Origin: Bacillota bacterium
GTDB taxonomy: Bacteria > Bacillota > Clostridia > Acetivibrionales > DSM-1351
Direction of reading: 5' to 3'
NCBI GenBank assembly: GCA_023412275.1
Contig: JAEYNY010000155.1
Location: 1-26,899, forward strand
DNA length: 26,899 bases
In this document: piece after piece, positions 16,554 to 22,479 of the stretch
Layout: the number at the start of each line of letters is the position of its first letter
Numbering within the stretch: the first letter of the stretch is position 1
Notes under the pieces: generated by a model
Seen by the model: only the letters and a program-made list of their open reading frames with translations
Databases searched by the model: none
What the model was told of the DNA's origin: nothing
Translations under genes and position numbers: made by a program

Positions 16554-17513
16554 TTAACAAGTAGTTTTTATTTCTTCTACGGTCTGTACCGGCTCTTTTA
16601 TTATAAATCCAGTAATAAAGTAAAATAAAATACCTGTAATTATTACTGAAATAAGACTACCTGCCGAGTTAAAAGTTGATGTGTAAAACACGGTATTTGT
16701 CGCAAGAACATTGTCTGGATAACTCACAATTAAAAATCCTATCAGGTTGTTTACCGCATGAGCCCCTATAGCTGCCTCCAAAGAGTTTGTTTTTATCGTA
16801 ACCATGGCGAAAATCATTCCAATAAAGAAATAATTCAAGATCATGCATAATGTACTTATAATCCCCTCTTTGCTTGAAGCAGTTACTTCAGGGTTCATAA
16901 GATGGGGAAGAGTAAACATAAAGCCGGAAATTACCGAAAGTAGCATTCCGTTTTTTATTTTAAGTCCGAAGCTCTGGATTACATATCCCCTGAAAACAAA
17001 TTCTTCCGTTGCCGCCTGTATAGGTGTCATTATAAGGATGAAAGGCAAAGCTATCCAGAATTTCGAAGCATCGAAACTAAATGAATAAGTTTCAGGTGAT
17101 AAGAAATAATCAATTACAGACCCGACAGCAATAAGCCCGCCATACACTAAAAAGCCTACCCAGAATCTGCTCCACTGCATTTTTCTTTTTGTTGTGATAA
17201 GTGAAGTAAATGTCCTGTAATGTATAAACTTTGTTGCAATAATCAATCCCGCTAACATGAGGTATATTGTAAAATTGGTAAATATGTAATTGGCAAAAGG
17301 GTTTACATACTTATCCATAAATGCTAAAACATCAGTTGAAAATGTTAAATCAAAAATAGCATCCTTATTTTTGAATAAAACATATACTATCGGTATTGAG
17401 CCTATAAAGCTTCCGATAAAAAAATAAAAGTATAGTATAACTGAAACTGATGCTACAAATCTTGATGGCTTAGTATTACCTGTCATGGCCATATCCTGAT
17501 ATTTAATTGACAT
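16554..17513 (-). CDS. CPBP-family intramembrane metalloprotease (Abi/CaaX-protease-like)
   Basis: A 319-residue polytopic membrane protein with about seven or eight hydrophobic segments. The CPBP/ABI signature is complete: EEFVFR (Glu170, Glu171, Arg175), HLMN (His204) and HAVNN (His252, Asn256). Eukaryotic relatives (Rce1) cleave prenylated CaaX proteins. Bacterial members include bacteriocin self-immunity and Abi proteins, and most have unknown substrates. ATG at 17513 follows GGAGG. It leads the addB-addA transcript with a 25-base gap. A role linked to AddAB is not established, and simple co-transcription is the cautious reading. Confidence 0.88.
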   Translation of the reverse strand: MSIKYQDMAMTGNTKPSRFVASVSVILYFYFFIGSFIGSIPIVYVLFKNKDAIFDLTFSTDVLAFMDKYVNPFANYIFTNFTIYLMLAGLIIATKFIHYRTFTSLITTKRKMQWSRFWVGFLVYGGLIAVGSVIDYFLSPETYSFSFDASKFWIALPFILIMTPIQAATEEFVFRGYVIQSFGLKIKNGMLLSVISGFMFTLPHLMNPEVTASSKEGIISTLCMILNYFFIGMIFAMVTIKTNSLEAAIGAHAVNNLIGFLIVSYPDNVLATNTVFYTSTFNSAGSLISVIITGILFYFITGFIIKEPVQTVEEIKTTC

Positions 17514-17555
17514 GTCCGTCCTCCAACATTTTTTATTAAAGCTGTTATAGTTCTA

Positions 17556-17561
17556 ATTATA
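17556..17561 (-). promoter_or_regulatory. Possible -10 box of the CPBP-addBA operon
   Basis: TATAAT on the minus strand (complement of 17556-17561), about 43 bases before the ATG. An A-rich stretch lies upstream, and there is no convincing -35 at 16-18 bases. Confidence 0.35.
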
Positions 17562-17606
17562 CTATTTTTTTATTTTCATTAAAATGCCTTAATCCAATAT
17601 GTAAAA

Positions 17607-17759
17607 GGGAGTTGTTGTAAGACAGAAAGTTTTTCTGCTTTAACACCTGTACTCCCGTATAAAATTATATCAATGATTGCTTCCAAGCTTCCATTGATAT
17701 AATTTATACTCCTGATTACAGGTTTAAGAAAGATAAAAATTAATTTTGCAACAACTCCC
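17607..17759. repeat. 153-bp palindromic element with nested hairpins (MITE-like or structured 3' RNA)
   Basis: Terminal inverted repeats GGGAGTTGTTG (17607-17617) and CAACAACTCCC (17749-17759) bound the element. Inside, CCTGTA (17646-17651) pairs with TACAGG (17717-17722). They enclose a long central stem TATAAAATTATATCAAT (17658-17674) against ATTGATATAATTTATA (17693-17708), 16 pairs with one bulge. A side hairpin CAGAAA-gtt-TTTCTG lies at 17623-17637. There is no ORF and no clear target duplication. It fills the gap between the CoA-binding gene and the CPBP gene, both on the minus strand, and may end the former's transcript. Confidence 0.6.
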
Positions 17760-17778
17760 CTTATTTAATTTTTATGTT

Positions 17779-18153
17779 CTACCTTAAAGCTACAAGTACG
17801 CAAGCCATAACTGCATCAAGTTCTAGCTCGTTAATTCTCTTTAACAATTCATCATCATATGTTCCGGGCTGAAGCCAGATGTTTTTGATACCTAATTTTG
17901 CAGCTTCTTCTATTACAATCCTCCCTCTTTTAGGGGAAATAACCATATCTATAACTTCTGGTTTTTGCGGAAGCGAGGACAAATCCCTGTAGCATTTGTC
18001 ACCTTCAACAGTTTCATATCCCGGGTTGACCGGATAAACCTCATATCCTCTGTTTTTTAACTTTTTATATATTCTATTGCCATACTTCTCGGGGTCCTGA
18101 TTTGCACCTACTACAGCCCATACCTTTTTTTCGAGCATTTGTTCTTCATTCAT
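17779..18153 (-). CDS. CoA-binding domain protein (YccU-like)
   Basis: A 124-residue single-domain protein with a Rossmann fold of the CoA_binding_2 type (relatives of E. coli YccU). The first beta strand and loop VWAVVGANQDPEKYGN (residues 11-26) is followed by YPVNPGYETVEGDKCY, MVISPKRG and NIWLQPG, the recurring family positions. Its cellular role is unknown; the fold resembles the CoA-binding part of succinyl-CoA synthetase. ATG at 18153 follows AAAGGA (18163-18168). It is probably a separate transcript from the amine oxidase 83 bases upstream, as a TATACT box sits between them. Confidence 0.88.
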   Translation of the reverse strand: MNEEQMLEKKVWAVVGANQDPEKYGNRIYKKLKNRGYEVYPVNPGYETVEGDKCYRDLSSLPQKPEVIDMVISPKRGRIVIEEAAKLGIKNIWLQPGTYDDELLKRINELELDAVMACVLVALR

Positions 18154-18188
18154 ATGATTTATTCCTTTCTACTTTAGAAAAATCTATT

Positions 18189-18203
18189 TATACTTTTAGT
18201 ATA
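18189..18203 (-). promoter_or_regulatory. Extended -10 promoter within a small palindrome
   Basis: On the minus strand TGGTATACT is an extended -10 (TATACT, complement of 18198-18203). The same bases form TATACT-ttt-AGTATA (18189-18203), a perfect 6-bp inverted repeat that a repressor could use. The -35 region is weak. It would serve the CoA-binding gene. Confidence 0.4.
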
Positions 18204-18236
18204 CCACCTGTTTTAATTATAAAACTATAATTATGT

Positions 18237-19949
18237 TCAACGTGTATACAGGTTTGTACGTGCAATAGCATTTGCGGCTTCCATACCGCTTTTGAGCGCT
18301 CCTTGCTGCCATCTGTGTATTGCTGATATGTGTTCTCCTGCAAAGTATACTCTGTCCCCATATTCCGGCAGAGTCATTGTCCACGAAAATAATTTTTTCT
18401 GTTGGGGTGTAAAATAACAGAATGCACCTCTGAAAAGTGGATCATTATCCCACACCTGTGTTTTAAAGTCTGTAGCAATGTTATTCAGATATCCTTTTGA
18501 AAGGCCGTGGACTTCTTCAACATTTCTTTTTATTTTGTCAAATCGATCTTCGTTCGTCATATTACCAAGTCTTACAGCATCCAGATTAAAATTATAGGAA
18601 CCCACAATTACGCCGGGCTCGGTTTCTGTACTTCTTTGATTAAGTCCCTGGGGAACCTGACCACGACTGGAGGTATACCATATTGCAGTAACCGGCAAAT
18701 CTGTATAAGAACCGCCTCCGAATATCCCCTGCTCCTCCCAGAATCTCCTGTTGCAGTTAAGGAGAGTCTTTTGGGCGTTACCATAGGTTACTTCCTTTAT
18801 TGCCTGCATTTTTAAGCTACTGAACATAGGAGCTATTTCAAAGGTTCTTAAAACCGAGAAAGGAACTGCACATACAATATAATCGAAATTCTCATATCCT
18901 GTTTCCATGAGCTTTGAATTATCATATGCGAGGGTTACTCTTCCGTCTTCAAGGCATTTATATATGCCTTTTACCTTTATTCCCTGTTTCCATGTGACTT
19001 TACCCAGAAGTTCAGCGGGTACATCGGGATAATACTCCCAGGGTTCATTACTTATAAATGATCTGTGGAATGCCAAAGGTAAGTTTACCATTCCGCCTGT
19101 TATTTCATACAGGAACCAGAAATTTACAGGAAAGTACTCCTGCACCAAATCAACATAATTGTGATACAGGAACTCTCCTCCTATTGGAAATAGGTTTGCA
19201 AGGAGGTTAATCGCACCCTGACTGAGTTTTCTATATTCAAACATCTGACGGGTATTCAGACTGTCCCAGAACAACAGCTGCCTGCTGTATTGTGGTTTTA
19301 CCTGAATAATTTCAATCCTGGCAGATGGTGGAGTCTCAAGAACAGGTGCTTCTATCCCGTAATATCCCAACTCCTGCCATGCTGTTTTTGCCTCCCATGA
19401 AGCTAGATCGTAGGTTGGATAAATATTCTTCATAACATTTTTACCGTATGGATCATTTCTTGCTCTTCTTTGGTGAAGATATATAAAAGTTTCCGGGTCA
19501 CTCTGTATAAATGGCCTAGTATCAAGCTTGAATAAATTTATATAATGCCATACTGTCTCATGGTTGACAGGTATTCTCATAGGCCCTAATTCGCCGTAAA
19601 GCTTTTTTTCCCTATCAAAATAATATGTATAAACCCTGCCGCCTATCCGATCCTCAGATGCCTCTAATATTGTTATATCGAACCCAAGCTTACGAAGCTC
19701 ATAGGCGGCAGCCATTCCTGCGAGGCCTCCTCCTATAATTCCCACGCTTTTACCTTTGAACCGGCCGGGTTTGGCTATTGAGGTAATATTCTCAGATGGT
19801 GAAAATGCATTCAAAATATTGCAGTAGTCCTCTGTATGACAGGTTCTGTATAATGCATATTTTGCCATGGTTTGACGTTGTTCAAATGACGGATTATCAG
19901 GTTGTGGGGGTCTGGGCTCCTTAGAATAAAGAATATTTGGACAAATCAT
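18237..19949 (-). CDS. FAD-dependent amine oxidase (flavin monoamine / L-amino-acid oxidase family)
   Basis: A 570-residue flavoprotein with a dinucleotide-binding motif VGIIGGGLAGMAAAYEL (residues 69-85), Glu96 at the end of beta-2 and the family RIGGR motif (101-105). The C-terminal FAD motif is YFAGEHIS, around Gly538-Glu539-His540. These place it in the amino-oxidase family with bacterial L-amino-acid oxidases and monoamine oxidases. An extra N-terminal stretch of about 65 residues precedes the flavin fold, and no signal peptide is seen. The substrate is unknown. An oxygen-using oxidase would be odd in a strict anaerobe, so the true electron acceptor may differ. Start ATG 19949 has a modest GAGAG (19957-19961). 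It is divergent from trxB. Confidence 0.88.
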   Translation of the reverse strand: MICPNILYSKEPRPPQPDNPSFEQRQTMAKYALYRTCHTEDYCNILNAFSPSENITSIAKPGRFKGKSVGIIGGGLAGMAAAYELRKLGFDITILEASEDRIGGRVYTYYFDREKKLYGELGPMRIPVNHETVWHYINLFKLDTRPFIQSDPETFIYLHQRRARNDPYGKNVMKNIYPTYDLASWEAKTAWQELGYYGIEAPVLETPPSARIEIIQVKPQYSRQLLFWDSLNTRQMFEYRKLSQGAINLLANLFPIGGEFLYHNYVDLVQEYFPVNFWFLYEITGGMVNLPLAFHRSFISNEPWEYYPDVPAELLGKVTWKQGIKVKGIYKCLEDGRVTLAYDNSKLMETGYENFDYIVCAVPFSVLRTFEIAPMFSSLKMQAIKEVTYGNAQKTLLNCNRRFWEEQGIFGGGSYTDLPVTAIWYTSSRGQVPQGLNQRSTETEPGVIVGSYNFNLDAVRLGNMTNEDRFDKIKRNVEEVHGLSKGYLNNIATDFKTQVWDNDPLFRGAFCYFTPQQKKLFSWTMTLPEYGDRVYFAGEHISAIHRWQQGALKSGMEAANAIARTNLYTR

Positions 19950-19991
19950 TTGCGTTCTCTCAATCTACAGTACTTCTAATTATTTATATGA

Positions 19992-20024
19992 AAAGTGATT
20001 ATTTTTTGTGTTTTATTTCACTTT
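19992..20024. promoter_or_regulatory. Inverted repeat AAAGTGA-N19-TCACTTT between divergent genes
   Basis: Perfect 7-bp arms at 19992-19998 and 20018-20024 lie midway between the amine oxidase and thioredoxin reductase starts. They could be an operator shared by both. The spacing is long and the region AT-rich, so chance cannot be excluded. Confidence 0.3.
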
Positions 20025-20038
20025 AATATGGGAATTCA

Positions 20039-20044
20039 TATAAT
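20039..20044 (+). promoter_or_regulatory. Possible -10 box of trxB
   Basis: TATAAT at 20039-20044, 30 bases before the ATG. The hexamer 17 bases upstream (TTTCAC) is a poor -35. Confidence 0.4.
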
Positions 20045-20073
20045 ATTACATTTAAATCTTGGAGGCAATAGTT

Positions 20074-21000
20074 ATGAATGACGTTATAATAATAGGCGGA
20101 GGTCCGGCAGGCTATACAGCTGCTCTTTACAGTTCCAGGGCCCAACTTGACACCCTGGTTATTGAAAAAATGTTTTCGGGCGGACAAATGGCTACAACGG
20201 ACGTAATGGAAAACTACCCCGGATTTGAGGAGCCTATCGGAGGCTCCGACCTTGCATTGAGGATGGAAAAACAGGCAAGAAAATTCGGTACGGTAGTATT
20301 AAATGATGAAGTACTTGAGCTTGACCTGGATTCACATATAAAAAAGGTTAAAACTAAAAATAATACTTTTGAAAGTAAAACTATAATTCTTAGCATGGGA
20401 GCTTCGCCCAAAATGCTTGGCTTGCCAAATGAAGAAAAATTAAGAGGTTCAGGCGTCTCCTACTGTGCAGTATGTGACGGAGCTTTTTTCCGAGGAAAAA
20501 CAGTCGCAGTTGTTGGAGGCGGTGATACTGCTGCTGAAGATGCTCTTTATTTGGCAAGATTTTGTCCCAAAATATATATAATTCACAGAAGGGATACAAT
20601 GAGAGCCACTAAGCTCCTTCAAAACGAGCTGTGTTGCAACAAAAAAATTGAGTTTTTATGGGACTCGGTTGTAGATGAAATTGAAGGGCAATTTGGTGTT
20701 GAAGGCTTGAAAATTAAAAATATTAAAACAGGAGAACAAAGTTCCATAAAAGTGGACGGTTTGTTTGTCGCGATTGGTTTAAATCCTAATAATTCTCTTG
20801 TAAAGGATAAAGTAGAACTTAGTAAGGATGGCTATGTTAAAACCGATGAAAGAATGAGGACTAATATTCCCGGTGTTTTTGCAGCGGGAGATTTACGTGA
20901 AAAGTATCTCAGGCAGGTCATTACTGCTGCTGCTGACGGAGCTTCAGCGGCTTACACAGCCGAACAGTATATAAATGAAAACATGAAAAATTTTAAATAA
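20074..21000 (+). CDS. trxB: Thioredoxin reductase (NADPH)
   Basis: A 308-residue protein of the low-molecular-weight thioredoxin reductase family. The FAD motif IIIGGGPAGYTA starts near residue 5, the redox-active CAVC is at Cys131 and Cys134, the NAD(P)H motif VVGGGDTA is at about 146-153, and the C-terminal FAD motif is GVFAAGDLRE. It transfers electrons from NADPH to thioredoxin in the cytosol; some clostridial relatives use ferredoxin, which cannot be excluded here. The ATG at 20074 is chosen because GGAGG (20061-20065) is 8 bases upstream. A longer frame from TTG at 20059 would overlap that ribosome site. The CBS gene follows after 72 bases without a visible terminator. Confidence 0.95.
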   Translation: MNDVIIIGGGPAGYTAALYSSRAQLDTLVIEKMFSGGQMATTDVMENYPGFEEPIGGSDLALRMEKQARKFGTVVLNDEVLELDLDSHIKKVKTKNNTFESKTIILSMGASPKMLGLPNEEKLRGSGVSYCAVCDGAFFRGKTVAVVGGGDTAAEDALYLARFCPKIYIIHRRDTMRATKLLQNELCCNKKIEFLWDSVVDEIEGQFGVEGLKIKNIKTGEQSSIKVDGLFVAIGLNPNNSLVKDKVELSKDGYVKTDERMRTNIPGVFAAGDLREKYLRQVITAAADGASAAYTAEQYINENMKNFK

Positions 21001-21072
21001 AAAAATTACCACGACTTTTATCATCTCTTTCGGAAACAATAATTTTGAATTCATTATGAAAGGATGATTGCG

Positions 21073-21498
21073 ATGAAAGTAAAAGATATAATGACTACAA
21101 ATGTAACTTATGTTGAACCAAATGCTTCTATCCTCGATACTGCAAAATTGATGCAGCAGCACAATGTAGGATCAATTCCTGTTTGTGACAAGGGAAGCGT
21201 TGTAGGTATGGTAACGGACAGAGATATCGTTGTCAGGAACATTGCCATAGGCAAAAACCCTCAGCAAACACCGGTCAGTGATATTATGACAACCGGTATA
21301 ACATCTGTCAGCCCCGACATGGAGATGTCACAGGTTACCAGGATGATGGCTGACAGCCAGATACGAAGGGTACCTGTAGTTGACCATAACAATCTTGTAG
21401 GTATTGTTGCATTAGGCGATGTGGCTACTGATGCTAAATTTGACACTGAGGTTGCCGATACTCTCACCGAAATATCAAGACCTTCAAAGCCTCAGTAA
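21073..21498 (+). CDS. CBS-domain pair protein
   Basis: A 141-residue protein made almost only of two CBS domains (about residues 5-60 and 70-128). It has the usual repeats: MKVKDIMT at the start of the first, SDIMTTGITSVSPD at the start of the second, and GMVTDRDIV and GIVALGDVA near the ends. Stand-alone CBS pairs bind adenine nucleotides or SAM and act as sensors; the partner is unknown. ATG 21073 is preferred over ATG 21064 because the latter lies within the ribosome site AAAGGATG (21059-21066). It is probably co-transcribed with trxB and ends at a strong shared terminator. Confidence 0.9.
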   Translation: MKVKDIMTTNVTYVEPNASILDTAKLMQQHNVGSIPVCDKGSVVGMVTDRDIVVRNIAIGKNPQQTPVSDIMTTGITSVSPDMEMSQVTRMMADSQIRRVPVVDHNNLVGIVALGDVATDAKFDTEVADTLTEISRPSKPQ

Positions 21499-21514
21499 AA
21501 CTATTGAGGTAGTT

Positions 21515-21558
21515 AAAACAAGGCTTCATCAGCTGAAAATCTGATGAAGCCTTGTTTT
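21515..21558. terminator. Bidirectional intrinsic terminator between CBS gene and MerR gene
   Basis: AAAACAAGGCTTCATCAG (21515-21532) pairs perfectly over 18 bases with 21541-21558, with an 8-base loop and A/T runs at both ends. It can end the plus-strand trxB-CBS transcript and the minus-strand regulator transcript. Confidence 0.93.
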
Positions 21559-21562
21559 ATTA

Positions 21563-22324
21563 TCATTTTTTACCTGTGTAAATGAGGATTGCATCTCTCA
21601 GGAATTCTGCCGTACCCGGTTGTTCGTTATCGTAATATGCTCTGAATCTTTCGTCATCTACATACATTTGGGCAAGTCCTGCATGAGCTTCACTGCTATA
21701 ACTTGGCCAAGAAAAGCTAAGCCATTGACGATGAAGGTCAGCCGCTTTCTGGGCAAGTTCCCCTGCAGGGTCTCCTGTTTCAAAGGCCTGCTTTAATGTC
21801 TCTTGAACAAGAGCTGTAAGTTTTTCAAGTTCCTTATATTGTTCTTCTGACATACCCCTAAATTTATCGTATGATTTATTCACAGTCTCTTCTCCATACT
21901 TTTCACGGATTTCCTCTCCATATTTCGTGTCATTTTCATTAAGAATCTTTTGTTTAAATCCTTCAAATTTTTCTTTATCAGTCATTTCAATTCTCCCTTC
22001 ATTTGCAGCTATTGTTTTATCAATTGTCCTTATTAACTGCTCTAACTGGTTTTTCTTTTCCAAAAGCTTTTCTCGGTGGTCTTGTAAAGCTGAAATACAG
22101 TCGTAAGTCGGGTCATTCACAAATTCTCCTATTTTATCGAGTTCCACACCCAGCTCACGATAAAATAAAATGTGCTGAAGCCTGTCTATTTCCTTCTGAC
22201 CGTATATCCGGTATCCTGATGAATTTATTCTCGCCGGCTTGAGAATACCTATTTCATCATAGTACCTAAGTGTCCTTGTACTTACACCGGCTATTTGAGC
22301 CAGCTTTTTTATTGTGTATTCCAT
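21563..22324 (-). CDS. MerR-family regulator with TipAS ligand domain (TipA/Mta-like)
   Basis: A 253-residue protein. The N-terminal MerR winged helix-turn-helix (YTIKKLAQIAGVSTRTLRYY, residues 3-22, then the YRIYG wing) is followed by a dimerisation helix to about residue 105. The C-terminal all-helical TipAS domain spans about 110-250. TipA and Mta proteins bind hydrophobic antibiotics and activate drug-efflux or stress genes by untwisting promoters with long spacers. The start is placed at ATG 22324, 9 bases after GGAGG. The frame opens 11 codons earlier but would cover that ribosome site. Its own promoter has the MerR-type 19-base spacer. Targets are unknown. Confidence 0.92.
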   Translation of the reverse strand: MEYTIKKLAQIAGVSTRTLRYYDEIGILKPARINSSGYRIYGQKEIDRLQHILFYRELGVELDKIGEFVNDPTYDCISALQDHREKLLEKKNQLEQLIRTIDKTIAANEGRIEMTDKEKFEGFKQKILNENDTKYGEEIREKYGEETVNKSYDKFRGMSEEQYKELEKLTALVQETLKQAFETGDPAGELAQKAADLHRQWLSFSWPSYSSEAHAGLAQMYVDDERFRAYYDNEQPGTAEFLRDAILIYTGKK

Positions 22325-22348
22325 AGCTTTAAACCTCCTGACAGGATT

Positions 22349-22379
22349 AATATACACCTTTACGCAACGTGAATGTCAA
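22349..22379 (-). promoter_or_regulatory. MerR-type promoter/operator of the TipA-like gene
   Basis: On the minus strand TTGACA (complement of 22374-22379), a 19-base spacer and TATATT (22349-22354). Within the spacer lies an imperfect dyad ACATTCACG-TTG-CGTAAAGGT (22356-22376), 7 of 9 positions symmetric. The overlong spacer with a centred dyad is the hallmark of MerR-activated promoters and suggests autoregulation. Confidence 0.7.
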
Positions 22380-22394
22380 CTATATTTTTTAACT

Positions 22395-22438
22395 AAGAAA
22401 AAACGTAGGAAACTATATATTTTCCCACGTTTTTCTTT
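22395..22438 (-). terminator. Intrinsic terminator of the GH94 gene
   Basis: Interrupted stem: CGTaGGAAA (22404-22412) pairs with TTTCCcACG (22421-22429), extended by A6/T5 runs and AAG/CTT with one bulge. On the minus strand it ends in TTTTTTCTT. A T-rich plus-strand side makes it potentially bidirectional. Confidence 0.75.
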
Positions 22439-22479
22439 TTTATATTATATAAAATTTAAAACAATCGAATGTAAGGGAG

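Noticed and set aside
18214..18233. AT-only inverted repeat TAATTATA-aaac-TATAATTA near the amine oxidase 3' end
   Set aside because: It has no G/C pairs and no following T run on the minus strand, so it would make a poor terminator or operator.
20059..20073. An upstream TTG start extending thioredoxin reductase by five residues
   Set aside because: The extension is the ribosome binding site itself (GGAGG at 20061-20065); ATG 20074 fits the family N-terminus.
22325..22357. An upstream ATG adding 11 residues to the MerR regulator
   Set aside because: The extra codons run over the GGAGG site and the predicted transcription start; the MerR fold begins at ATG 22324.
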